Part shown: in pieces, positions 7,791 to 16,106 of the stretch | How the letters are laid out: the number at the start of each line of letters is the position of its first letter | Numbering within the stretch: position 1 is the stretch's first letter | Source of the DNA: an uncultured Actinomycetes bacterium | GTDB taxonomy: Bacteria > Actinomycetota > Actinomycetes > Nanopelagicales > Nanopelagicaceae | NCBI GenBank assembly: GCA_903827345.1 | Contig: CAIKID010000185.1 | Location: 1-25,925, forward strand | Reading direction: 5' to 3' | DNA length: 25,925 nt | The notes under the pieces: generated by a model | The model's database searches: none | The model's input: only the letters and a program-made list of their open reading frames with translations | What the model was told of the DNA's origin: nothing | Program-made: the position numbers and the translations under genes

Positions 7791-9439
7791 TGGCTGATGG
7801 TCCACTGATTGTTCAGAGCGACAAAACTCTTCTGCTCGATATCGACCATCCACTCTCTGATGAATGCCGACGGGCGATCGCATCTTTCGCTGAATTAGAG
7901 AAATCTCCAGAACATATCCATACCTATCGACTCACCCCCCTTGGACTGTGGAATGCGCGGGCGGCAGGACTAGATGCCGAGCGGGTTGTTGACACCCTTC
8001 TCAAATATTCGCGCTTTGCCGTACCTCATGCGCTGCTTATTGATATCGCCGAAACAATGTCGCGCTACGGTCGCTTAAGGCTTGAAGCTCATCCTGTGCA
8101 TGGCCTTACCTTGGTTTCCAACGATCCTGCTGTACTCCGCGAGGTCACCCGCGGCAAGAAGATCGCTCCGATGCTCGGATTGCAGATTGATGATGAAACC
8201 CTCGTCGTGCATCCCGGCCAACGCGGCTTCCTCAAGCAGGCTCTACTTAAGCTCGGTTGGCCGGCAGAGGATTTTGCTGGGTATGTCGATGGCGAGCATC
8301 ATGAGATTGCACTTAAAGAAGAAGGTTGGTCGATTCGCAAATATCAGGCGATGGCGGCCGAAGGATTCTGGCACGGAGGTTCTGGAGTTGTCGTTCTACC
8401 TTGTGGCGCCGGCAAGACGATCGTGGGCGCCGCCGCAATGGCGCACGCCAAAGCTACAACTCTCATTTTGGTGACCAATACAGTCGCAGCAAGGCAGTGG
8501 CGTGATGAATTGCTCCGCCGCACTACTTTGCACGAAGATGATATCGGCGAATACTCCGGGGCAAAGAAGGAGATCCGCCCGGTTACAATCGCCACTTACC
8601 AAGTAATGACCATGCGACGCAACGGTGTCTATTCGCACCTTGATCTATTTGATGCGATCGACTGGGGACTTATTATCTACGATGAGGTTCATCTTTTGCC
8701 GGCACCGATCTTCCGCTTTACCGCAGATATTCAATCGCGCCGCCGTCTCGGACTCACCGCAACTCTCGTCCGCGAGGATGGCATGGAGGGCGAAGTTTTC
8801 TCGCTCATTGGACCGAAGCGCTTTGACGTTCCTTGGAAAGAGATTGAATCCCAGGGCTATATTGCACCAGCGGATTGCGTAGAGGTCCGAATTACTCTCA
8901 CTGAAGAAGAGCGCCTTAATTATGCGACTGCAGAGCAGGAAGATCGTTACCGCTTCTGTTCGACCACAGCAACGAAGCACAATGTCGCGATCGCCCTGGC
9001 CCGAGCCCATGCTGATGATCAAGTTCTTGTCATCGGTCAATACTTAGATCAGATCGATGCGCTAGGAGCCGAGCTAGGCGTCCCAGTTATTAAAGGAGAT
9101 ACCCCCGTTAAAGAGCGAGAACGCCTTTTTAATCTTTATCGCAGTGGCGAGATCAAATGTTTAGTGGTCTCAAAAGTTGCCAACTTCTCTATCGATCTCC
9201 CAGATGCGACAATCGCGATTCAAGTCTCTGGAACCTTTGGATCCAGACAAGAGGAGGCGCAGCGTCTTGGGCGAATCTTGCGTCCTAAATCAGATGGCCG
9301 AAGCGCTCGCTTTTACTCACTCGTAGCGCGGGATACCATCGATCAAGATTTTGCTCAAAATCGCCAACGTTTCTTGGCGGAGCAGGGTTATGCCTATCGC
9401 ATTATCGATGCAGATGAGATCCTCTCCAAGGACAATTAA
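7790..9439 (+). CDS. XPB/ERCC3-type superfamily 2 DNA helicase
   Basis: A 549-residue ATP-dependent 3'-5' DNA helicase of the bacterial XPB family (Rv0861c type). The N-terminal about 180 residues form the damage-recognition-like region. Helicase motifs follow: Walker A LPCGAGKT (residues 203-210), the DEVH box in IIYDEVHLLPAP (298-301), motif III GLTATLVRED with the XPB-specific Arg-Glu-Asp triad (328-330), and motif VI QRLGRILRPK. The C-terminus (RDTIDQDFAQNRQRFLAEQG) is characteristic. The start ATG shares a base with the M20 stop. A role in DNA repair or in partnering the upstream helicase-associated protein follows from family knowledge, not from the sequence alone. Confidence 0.93.
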   Translation: MADGPLIVQSDKTLLLDIDHPLSDECRRAIASFAELEKSPEHIHTYRLTPLGLWNARAAGLDAERVVDTLLKYSRFAVPHALLIDIAETMSRYGRLRLEAHPVHGLTLVSNDPAVLREVTRGKKIAPMLGLQIDDETLVVHPGQRGFLKQALLKLGWPAEDFAGYVDGEHHEIALKEEGWSIRKYQAMAAEGFWHGGSGVVVLPCGAGKTIVGAAAMAHAKATTLILVTNTVAARQWRDELLRRTTLHEDDIGEYSGAKKEIRPVTIATYQVMTMRRNGVYSHLDLFDAIDWGLIIYDEVHLLPAPIFRFTADIQSRRRLGLTATLVREDGMEGEVFSLIGPKRFDVPWKEIESQGYIAPADCVEVRITLTEEERLNYATAEQEDRYRFCSTTATKHNVAIALARAHADDQVLVIGQYLDQIDALGAELGVPVIKGDTPVKERERLFNLYRSGEIKCLVVSKVANFSIDLPDATIAIQVSGTFGSRQEEAQRLGRILRPKSDGRSARFYSLVARDTIDQDFAQNRQRFLAEQGYAYRIIDADEILSKDN

Positions 9440-9459
9440 ATTATTTATCTTCTCCGAAT

Positions 9460-9702
9460 TTAAGCTCTCTCTGCGAAGGCCTTCCGAAAGCGCGCTGGAT
9501 TAACTGTAAAAAAGTCGTGTGGCAGGTGGTCTATATGTATCACGGGCACCTGCTCACCAAATTTATACTCTAGATCTGCATCGCCATCTATAAATATCTC
9601 TTTAATTTCAAAGTTCAGTTCTTTCTGCAGAATTTCTAAGGTTTGCAGCGCCTCGTCGCAGAGGTGACAACCTCTCCTGGAGTAGATCTGAACTTCTCGC
9701 AT
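9460..9702 (-). CDS. Glutaredoxin-like thiol protein (DUF836 type)
   Basis: A small 80-residue cytoplasmic protein with a thioredoxin-fold beginning: EVQIYSRRGCHLCDEAL, giving a CHLC redox motif (Cys12, Cys15), and a cis-proline segment EQVPVIHID. Length and motif fit the glutaredoxin-like DUF836 family, common in actinobacteria next to HAD-IB phosphatases. It is convergent with the XPB gene (20-bp gap) and divergent from the secreted protease-like gene (36-bp gap). Its partner thiol system (mycothiol or thioredoxin) cannot be read here. Confidence 0.8.
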   Translation of the reverse strand: MREVQIYSRRGCHLCDEALQTLEILQKELNFEIKEIFIDGDADLEYKFGEQVPVIHIDHLPHDFFTVNPARFRKAFAERA

Positions 9703-9724
9703 AGTATCTATTCTCTCAGAGGAC

Positions 9725-9730
9725 TAGGAT
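9725..9730 (+). promoter_or_regulatory. Candidate -10 box (TAGGAT) of the secreted HExxH protein
   Basis: TAGGAT lies at -14 to -9 from the ATG at 9739 and there is no ribosome-binding site. This supports the 9739 start, which also gives a clean signal peptide, over an upstream in-frame ATG at 9643 that lies inside the divergent glutaredoxin gene. Confidence 0.45.
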
Positions 9731-9738
9731 TTTGCCTT

Positions 9739-12123
9739 ATGCGAGTCCAAAACCTGGTAAAAATGGCGGTTGCGGCTCTCTTCCTATCCACTCTCACCAG
9801 CACCAGCCCCGCACAGGCTCTGACCGTCGAGAAGGTTCCCGCCCCTTGGGTTAATTTCTATCGTTCGAGCACGTCAGCCATTTCACCGCGGGTCACGACC
9901 GCCGGACCAACGCCGCGGGCTAAACAAGTTGGAACCCTCAGTAACTTTAAAGTGAATTATGTAAATGTTCCCCTCTCCGATCAGAACGCCGTGCAAGCTG
10001 CGATCGATATCTGGTCTGATAACTGGAGCTCTTCGGTGCCGATCAATGTCGTTGCCAATTTTGTCCAACAAGGGACATCGGGAATTTTGGCCTCGGCCTC
10101 TCCTGTTAGTTTTTTTCATAACTTTACGGGTGCCCCCGATCCAACGCTCTGGTACTCGTCCGCCATGGCAAATGCTCTCGCTGGTAAGGATCTCGATCCC
10201 GCCAATCCTGAGATATCAATCAATATAAATGCAACCATGATCACCTCTTTTTATTTGGGCACCGATGGAAATTGCCCACCAAATCTCTACGATTTAGAGT
10301 CGATCATCTTGCATGAAGTGGCCCACGGCCTGGGCTTCCTTTCCAACGACTCCTTCGATCCCTTTTCGCAATTTGGCAGCATCGATCAGCCCACCGCCTT
10401 TGACGCGTACGCTCAAACGCCGACCGGCTCGCGCCTCATGGATCTAGCATCACCTTCTGCAGAACTTGGACTCGCTTTTCAAAGTCCATTAATCTGGTCG
10501 GGAAAGAATGGCATCGCTGCTAACAATGGAATCAAACCGCTTTTATATACACCTAAGCCTTATCAATCAGGCTCTTCCGTAAGTCACCTAGATCAAAATG
10601 CATTCGATAAAAGTGGAGCAAATGCGCTGATGACACCTTCGTGGCCTGCGGGTGCCGTTTATCATGCTCCTGGTCCTTTACTGCTGGGGATGCTGGCGGA
10701 TATGAGGGTAAAGCCTCCAGCGGGAATTCCTGCCGGTATTCCCAATTCTCCAAGAAATGTTTACGCAATTGTTGGAGATAGATCCGCCCTCGTTAGCTTT
10801 GATCCACCTGACAATGCACGAACATCCCAGGTCACTTCGTACTCCGTAACAGTCATTGAGACTGGAGTGAGCATGCAATCGGCATCGAGCCCAGTAACAA
10901 TTGGCGGACTAAAGAATGGATCGCACTATTCCTTTTCCGTAACCGCCAGCAATCAACTCGGTGTATCGCCTCCGCAAACAAGTAATGCGATCTTTCCACA
11001 GGCCCCTTGGAAATCGACAGTTTTGGATGCGACTGCAGATGCAAAGTTCCTGGCGACAACCACCTTTAGAGGTGCTCCAACTGTTGTATATACCGCAGGT
11101 AAAGCGGGGGATCTTAAGCTTGCAACTTGGAATGGGAAAGTTTGGGTCAAGAGCGTTATCGACGGAAACTCTAGCCTGGGTGGTCGCACCATCGATAATG
11201 TGGCCGGCAACGTTTCAATCTGTACATCTGCCGCAGGTAAAAATCAACGGTTAGATATCGTTTATACGGATGTGCTAACAAAGCAATTGCGCTACGCAGG
11301 TTATAACGGAACCAAGTGGACATACTCTGTAGTTGACGGTAACGGCGCTGCAATCATTAAATATTCTGATCCCAATCGGGTACGCACAGCAAGTGATGTA
11401 AGCGGAGCTAACGCCTGTGTTGATACCCCGGATGGAATTCAAATTTTCTATCGCGACCAGAGTGAAGGAATCCTCTTGGCGGCGGTACAGCAGGGCACAG
11501 CGGTCGGCAACTGGGCATATCAGATCGTCGATGGAGATACTGCTCTCAACGGTCGCACTACTGGCGATGTTGGATTCCATCTTAAAGCTCTTAACGTAGG
11601 GCGCTCGATTTATCTCATCTACGATTCAGTTCTTCAGGTCGACCGGCAACGACAAGCCTTGCAGGGTGAAGTCAGACTTGCTAATCGCGCCAGTCCTTAT
11701 CCGGAAGATTGGCAATACACGGCACTTGATACCTACGGTGGCGATATTGCAGTGGCAGGTTATGACGTCGCTTTAGCCATCGCCGGAAAAGATGTGAGTG
11801 GGGTCTGGATGGCTGCCAGCGGAACTTCGATTCCTAATCCGAATCAATTGCGCCTGATGGATATCTCAAATTCTGGACCGGTGCTCTCTGCAAGCACAGA
11901 TATATATGGAACCCCGAGTGCGCCGCTCAGTAGCGATGGGTTGCATACCTTATTTAATTGCCAGAACCGACTATGTGCCTTCAACAATGGCGATATGGCT
12001 GTCTCTCTTGTTGCAACCTCTACCCTTTCAAATACATTAGGTACTGCTTGGATCACAGTTAACAAGATCCGCTATGCCCTAGTCGGCGTCGCCGGAAAAT
12101 TGCAACTTTTTAAAGCAACTTAA
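9739..12123 (+). CDS. Secreted HExxH metallopeptidase-like protein with FN3 domain and C-terminal repeats
   Basis: A 794-residue exported protein of uncertain function. Residues 1-27 form a signal peptide with a likely cleavage after AQA. The N-terminal domain (about 65-330) carries HEVAHGLGF (His192, Glu193, His196), a zincin active-site motif. In the metzincin pattern HExxHxxGxxH the third ligand would fall at residue 202, which is Ser, so either another ligand is used or activity is altered. Residues about 335-420 look like a fibronectin type III domain (SPRNVYAIVG...ASNQLGVS). After that, similar segments recur about every 62-66 residues (VIDGNSSLGGRT, VVDGNGAAI, IVDGDTALNGRT, ALDTYGGDI), suggesting a beta-propeller or similar binding domain. 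The start was chosen for the signal peptide and -10 box. Confidence 0.75.
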   Translation: MRVQNLVKMAVAALFLSTLTSTSPAQALTVEKVPAPWVNFYRSSTSAISPRVTTAGPTPRAKQVGTLSNFKVNYVNVPLSDQNAVQAAIDIWSDNWSSSVPINVVANFVQQGTSGILASASPVSFFHNFTGAPDPTLWYSSAMANALAGKDLDPANPEISININATMITSFYLGTDGNCPPNLYDLESIILHEVAHGLGFLSNDSFDPFSQFGSIDQPTAFDAYAQTPTGSRLMDLASPSAELGLAFQSPLIWSGKNGIAANNGIKPLLYTPKPYQSGSSVSHLDQNAFDKSGANALMTPSWPAGAVYHAPGPLLLGMLADMRVKPPAGIPAGIPNSPRNVYAIVGDRSALVSFDPPDNARTSQVTSYSVTVIETGVSMQSASSPVTIGGLKNGSHYSFSVTASNQLGVSPPQTSNAIFPQAPWKSTVLDATADAKFLATTTFRGAPTVVYTAGKAGDLKLATWNGKVWVKSVIDGNSSLGGRTIDNVAGNVSICTSAAGKNQRLDIVYTDVLTKQLRYAGYNGTKWTYSVVDGNGAAIIKYSDPNRVRTASDVSGANACVDTPDGIQIFYRDQSEGILLAAVQQGTAVGNWAYQIVDGDTALNGRTTGDVGFHLKALNVGRSIYLIYDSVLQVDRQRQALQGEVRLANRASPYPEDWQYTALDTYGGDIAVAGYDVALAIAGKDVSGVWMAASGTSIPNPNQLRLMDISNSGPVLSASTDIYGTPSAPLSSDGLHTLFNCQNRLCAFNNGDMAVSLVATSTLSNTLGTAWITVNKIRYALVGVAGKLQLFKAT

Positions 12124-12124
12124 T

Positions 12125-13018
12125 TTACTTCGCGCGAATGATGGTTACAAAATAGGTGCCAGCGTTCTGCGTTAATTCAACGACGCCGACTCCACTTTGA
12201 TATTGAAGCGATAGCGGACTCCCTACAACTGAATAGATAGCCTTCATCGCTTTACCTTTCAATGCACTCTTGATTAGCACAGTGGTTTTTTGCGGTGCGG
12301 GCAGCCCAGTCACTCCATTAATGGCTTTCGAAGTTACATAACTCTGCCAACCATAGGAGGCGCTCGAGGTGGTAAGAATCTGAGGAGAGATGACAACCGC
12401 GGTAGCGCTATTTTTAATTGCGCCGATCTTTCCAAGTGGAGTCAAAGAAACTGTAAAACTGGGAAAACCTGCCTTATTAGATATGCCCTGAATAATGAAG
12501 TTCGCACCTTTGAGCGCGACTGAAGTAGGAATGTCGATATCCCCCACATCCTTGGTAAATGTATTTTCCAAGAGACCTCCAGCGCTTATCTCCCAGACGG
12601 TAAGCCGATTCAGCCCTGGTGCGGGAGTTGATGCGCTTGGGGCAACGGCAGAGGAGCCAACTACCCAGATGGTGCCAGAGTCATCGATTAAGCCTGCAGT
12701 TGCTACATCATCCCCTGGGCTGCCGAGCCGAAGCTCCCATACTTTGACGCCTTGTGGGTTGAGTGCGGAAATAAATCCATCAGTGCCTCCAAGGGAGGGA
12801 GATGTCACGAACGGTGAAGTGGTGGATTCGACAGTTCCAAGAAGAAATATGGCAGTTGGGGAAGTAATTAGCTTTTGAACTTCATCTCCGCCGGAAAAAT
12901 TGGTCGATATTGTAGGAGTGAGAGTAATCAATGCCAAAGTTGGGGGCTTCGTTGCAGCTTGAACCGGCGCCGCAATTACCAGAGCGAGTGCGGAGCCGAA
13001 GAGGAGCGCTCTATTCAC
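12125..13018 (-). CDS. Secreted beta-propeller-like protein of unknown function
   Basis: A 297-residue protein with an N-terminal signal peptide (residues 1 to about 21, ending PVQA). The mature part contains stretches reminiscent of SBBP/PQQ-like beta-propeller blades (GTDGFISALNPQG, VKVWELRLGSPGDD, SGTIWVVGSS), so it may fold as a small propeller and act outside the membrane. No catalytic motif is visible. The GTG start overlaps the proC stop by four bases (GTGA), placing it second in a proC operon with no obvious functional link. Its stop lies one base from the stop of the convergent secreted HExxH gene, which also has propeller-like repeats; the two could act together, but that is speculation. 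Confidence 0.65.
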   Translation of the reverse strand: MNRALLFGSALALVIAAPVQAATKPPTLALITLTPTISTNFSGGDEVQKLITSPTAIFLLGTVESTTSPFVTSPSLGGTDGFISALNPQGVKVWELRLGSPGDDVATAGLIDDSGTIWVVGSSAVAPSASTPAPGLNRLTVWEISAGGLLENTFTKDVGDIDIPTSVALKGANFIIQGISNKAGFPSFTVSLTPLGKIGAIKNSATAVVISPQILTTSSASYGWQSYVTSKAINGVTGLPAPQKTTVLIKSALKGKAMKAIYSVVGSPLSLQYQSGVGVVELTQNAGTYFVTIIRAK

Positions 13019-13827
13019 GCCATCGCGCGTGAACGCTCGGCCGCGGCATTCATAGCTCGCACGACCAACCCATTGAGGTCGCCCTCTTCAAAAATCTTGA
13101 GCCCTTCGTAGGTCATTCCCTTGGGACTTGTAACATTTTCACGCAAGGTAGTTGCACTTTTGTCGGTCTCGTCTAACATCTTTGCCGCCCCCACGATTGT
13201 CTGAGTAACCAATGCAGTGGCGGTTGCCGAATCAATTCCCATTTCAATTGCTCCAGCAACCATCGCTTCAACAAAGGCGAAGAAATAGGCTGGCCCGGAG
13301 CCGCTTGTTGCGGCAGCCGCATCTTGCAGGCTCTCTTCAACTTCAATGCTCTTTCCAGCAGAAGCTAGGAAATCATTCACAAAATTTCTCTGATCGGGTC
13401 GAACTGTCTTATTGAAAGAGACAATCGCCATTCCTGCGCCTAAGAGGGTTGGGGTATTCGGCATTACGCGAGCAACAGCGGGTTGACCTAGCCCAGATTC
13501 CAACGTTGCGATCTTCTTACCAGCTAAGAACGAGATAACGAGTGCTCCAGATTTGAGGGTCGGAGCAACTCTCTCCATGATGCTCTCTAAGTCTTGGGGC
13601 TTAACAATTATCATCAAGACATCGCTATCGGCAGCCATCTCTTCAATCGAAGCTGCGGTGATTCCATAGCGCGCTGCGATGTGCACGCTCCGTTCTTCCC
13701 GGCGCACGGCAAATTTGATATGACTGGCATCAGCCCCGGCCTTTAGCAGGGCGACAAGCAGCGCCTCACCCATATTGCCCACTCCAATAAGGCCAACTTG
13801 GGCGGTCTTAATATCGATCTGTTTCAC
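13015..13827 (-). CDS. proC: Pyrroline-5-carboxylate reductase
   Basis: A 270-residue NAD(P)H-dependent enzyme for the last step of proline synthesis, reducing pyrroline-5-carboxylate to proline in the cytosol. The Rossmann motif GLIGVGNMGEALL begins near residue 12. The C-terminal dimerization and substrate region has SGSGPAYFFAFVEAM and NVTSPKGMTYEGL (family consensus closer to SPGGTT). I chose the GTG at 13827, which gives the usual family length. A TAGGCT box sits at -13 to -8 from it; the longer frame from an ATG at 13893 would add 22 residues without homology and run over that promoter. It is probably a leaderless transcript. Confidence 0.92.
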   Translation of the reverse strand: MKQIDIKTAQVGLIGVGNMGEALLVALLKAGADASHIKFAVRREERSVHIAARYGITAASIEEMAADSDVLMIIVKPQDLESIMERVAPTLKSGALVISFLAGKKIATLESGLGQPAVARVMPNTPTLLGAGMAIVSFNKTVRPDQRNFVNDFLASAGKSIEVEESLQDAAAATSGSGPAYFFAFVEAMVAGAIEMGIDSATATALVTQTIVGAAKMLDETDKSATTLRENVTSPKGMTYEGLKIFEEGDLNGLVVRAMNAAAERSRAMA

Positions 13828-13834
13828 GGGAGTT

Positions 13835-13840
13835 AGCCTA
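13835..13840 (-). promoter_or_regulatory. Candidate -10 box (TAGGCT) of proC
   Basis: TAGGCT on the minus strand lies at -13 to -8 from the GTG at 13827, with no ribosome-binding site. It decides the proC start and fits a leaderless message. It faces away from a second TAGGCT at 13897-13902 that serves the divergent gene. Confidence 0.5.
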
Positions 13841-13896
13841 GCCAATGGTGCTACCCAGGGGGCGCTGGTGGGTCTGCTCTTGTCGCCTTGCACTAG

Positions 13897-13902
13897 TAGG
13901 CT
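13897..13902 (+). promoter_or_regulatory. Candidate -10 box (TAGGCT) of the cysteine-rich gene-radA-mutY operon
   Basis: TAGGCT lies at -14 to -9 from the ATG at 13911 and supports that start over an in-frame ATG at 13845. The hexamer and its spacing match those of other first genes here. Confidence 0.5.
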
Positions 13903-13910
13903 CTCGCACT

Positions 13911-14729
13911 ATGCCAGAAGTTAAAGATGGATTTGCGCGTGATTTCGTAGAATTTGCCGACCCCGCAAAACCAGAGGATCTCTTCCGTTGTGACCTCACC
14001 TGGCTTACCTCCTATTGGCAGTGCATCTATGGCGCCGGCTGCTGTGGAATTGATGCAGATAAGCCCGATGCTGGATGTTGTTCTGATGGCGCCTACTATT
14101 CTGATGGCGAAGACGAGGAGCGCACTCTTAAGGTTGCAGAGCGCTTGACTCCAGAGATGTGGCAATACTTTGATGAGGCTCAACCTAAGAAATCTAAGGG
14201 CAAGTTACGAATTTCAGAAGTTGGTCTCGATGGAGACCGCAAGACGCGCAAGGTAGAAGATTCCTGCATCTTCTTAAATCGTAAAGGATTTGAAGCGCCG
14301 GGATTCACTGGGAGTTTTGGTTGCGTTCTGCATCACCTCGCGCAAAAAGAGGATATTCATTTCGTTGAAACCAAGCCCGATGTCTGCTGGCAGTTACCGA
14401 TTCGCCGCTCCTTTGAGACGCGCGAATTTGGAGAGCGAGATATTTCAGTAACGGTGATCGGGGAGTATGAGCGTCTAGCCTGGGGCGATGGTGGCGCAGA
14501 TTTTGCCTGGTACTGCACTGCAAATACTGAGGCACATGTAGGCCGTGAACCCGTTTATATTTCTAACAGCAATGAGCTGATTGCGCTGATGGGCGCAGCA
14601 GGTTACACCGAACTCAAAAAGCATTGCGATGCTCGGATTGAAGCGATAGCTGCTTTAGCCAAAGAGAATAAGAAGCGCGAGCTTCCACTCTTCATCATCC
14701 ATCCCGCCACGATCGGCGCACAGAAGTAA
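13911..14729 (+). CDS. Conserved cysteine-rich protein of unknown function (possible metal-binding cluster)
   Basis: I do not recognise a characterised function for this 272-residue cytoplasmic protein. Its first 60 residues hold six cysteines (27, 38, 44, 45, 56, 57) arranged as two CC pairs around an Asp-rich loop. Further cysteines follow at 119 (DSCIFLNR), 138 (GCVLHH), 159, 202 and 239. The CC...CC and C-I-F-L/GCxLH pattern resembles the YkgJ/DUF3109 group of putative zinc- or iron-chelating proteins, but I would not assign it firmly. The frame from 13911 is favoured by a TAGGCT box. It ends 6 bp before radA, so it is probably cotranscribed with radA and mutY. Confidence 0.6.
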   Translation: MPEVKDGFARDFVEFADPAKPEDLFRCDLTWLTSYWQCIYGAGCCGIDADKPDAGCCSDGAYYSDGEDEERTLKVAERLTPEMWQYFDEAQPKKSKGKLRISEVGLDGDRKTRKVEDSCIFLNRKGFEAPGFTGSFGCVLHHLAQKEDIHFVETKPDVCWQLPIRRSFETREFGERDISVTVIGEYERLAWGDGGADFAWYCTANTEAHVGREPVYISNSNELIALMGAAGYTELKKHCDARIEAIAALAKENKKRELPLFIIHPATIGAQK

Positions 14730-14735
14730 TCGATT

Positions 14736-16106
14736 ATGGCCAAAGCCCCAGCAAAAGATCCCTTCCGGTGCAGCGAATGCGGCTGGAGTTCTACTAAGTG
14801 GGTTGGACGTTGCGGTGAGTGCCAGGCGTGGGGCAGCGTCGAAGAGATTGGCGCCCCTAAGCGACTCTCATTAGTAGCAGGTTCGGTTTCGCAAGCAGCG
14901 GTGCCCATCGGTGAAGTAAGCATCGAAAGCGCTCGCTCACGCACTAGCGGGGTTAGCGAACTTGACCGCGTCTTAGGTGGAGGCCTGGTCCCTGGAGCCG
15001 CAATATTGCTCACCGGAGAGCCTGGCGTAGGAAAATCTACATTGCTGCTCTCTGTCGCCGCAGAATCTGCTCGCGCCCAGATGCGCGCACTCTATGTAAG
15101 TGGTGAAGAATCAGCTTCGCAAATACGCGTGCGGGCAGATCGCCTCAAGGCGATTGATCCATCCCTCTGGTTGGCTGCCGAAAATGATCTCGGTGCGATC
15201 ATCGCCCATCTCGACGCTGTGCAACCAGAATTACTCATTATTGATTCAGTTCAGACGATATCTAGCAGCTCTGTCGAAGGTGCTCCTGGTGGAGTAACTC
15301 AGGTACGAGAGATTGCCGCGGCCCTCATCCGTATAACTAAAGAGCGCAACATCACCTTGGTATTAGTTGGTCACGTTACAAAAGATGGATCGATCGCAGG
15401 TCCCCGCATTCTCGAACATCTCGTCGATGTCGTTTTAACTTTTGAGGGTGAACGTCATTCTCGCCTCCGACTTATCCGTGCCACCAAGAATCGCTTCGGT
15501 GCCGCCGATGAGGTTGGCTGCTTTGATATGTCAGATGTTGGAATCGTCGGTGTAACCGACCCAACTGGACTCTTCACAAGTCGTCATTCCGAACCGGTTC
15601 CGGGTACCTGCGTGACCGTTGCCCTTGAAGGCCGCCGCCCATTGCTCGCCGAGATTCAATCCCTGGTAGGAATTCCTGTTGCCGATGGTCGTGACTTTGG
15701 AAATGCCCGACGCGTAACATCTGGTCTGGACAACCCGCGTACCGCAATGACGCTAGCAGTACTAGAACTACGTGCTGGGATCCGTTTATCGGGCCGCGAT
15801 GTTTATGTCGCAACCGTTGGCGGAATGAAGATTACCGAACCTGCCGCCGATCTTGCTGTTGCGCTCTCGGTAGCATCTGCTGCAAAGGGTTTGGCGCTTC
15901 CCGCAGACCTAGTCGCAGTTGGAGAAGTCGGCTTGGCTGGAGAAATTCGCAAGGTAACCGGAGTACAACAACGGATCGCCGAAGCTGCTCGGTTAGGCTT
16001 CAAGCGCGCGATGGTGCCTGCCGGTTCTGAGTTGAAGATTCCCGGCATCGAAATTTTGGAAGTCTCTCGGATCGAACAAGCGCTCATCAAGGTCAAGATC
16101 AACTAG
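14736..16106 (+). CDS. radA: DNA repair protein RadA (Sms)
   Basis: A 456-residue RecA-like ATPase that promotes branch migration of recombination intermediates. The order of domains is standard: an N-terminal four-cysteine zinc finger (Cys12, Cys15, Cys26, Cys29), the ATPase core with Walker A TGEPGVGKST (93-102), the RadA-specific KNRFG motif (251-255), and a Lon-protease-like C-terminal domain that lacks the catalytic serine-lysine pair, as in the family. Its stop codon shares a base with the mutY GTG start. In mycobacteria and streptomycetes disA usually follows radA; here mutY follows directly. Confidence 0.96.
   Translation: MAKAPAKDPFRCSECGWSSTKWVGRCGECQAWGSVEEIGAPKRLSLVAGSVSQAAVPIGEVSIESARSRTSGVSELDRVLGGGLVPGAAILLTGEPGVGKSTLLLSVAAESARAQMRALYVSGEESASQIRVRADRLKAIDPSLWLAAENDLGAIIAHLDAVQPELLIIDSVQTISSSSVEGAPGGVTQVREIAAALIRITKERNITLVLVGHVTKDGSIAGPRILEHLVDVVLTFEGERHSRLRLIRATKNRFGAADEVGCFDMSDVGIVGVTDPTGLFTSRHSEPVPGTCVTVALEGRRPLLAEIQSLVGIPVADGRDFGNARRVTSGLDNPRTAMTLAVLELRAGIRLSGRDVYVATVGGMKITEPAADLAVALSVASAAKGLALPADLVAVGEVGLAGEIRKVTGVQQRIAEAARLGFKRAMVPAGSELKIPGIEILEVSRIEQALIKVKIN

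Noticed and set aside
13828..13893. Longer proC start at 13893 (extra 22 residues)
   Set aside because: It would place the promoter-like TAGGCT inside the gene and add a non-homologous N-terminus before the Rossmann fold.
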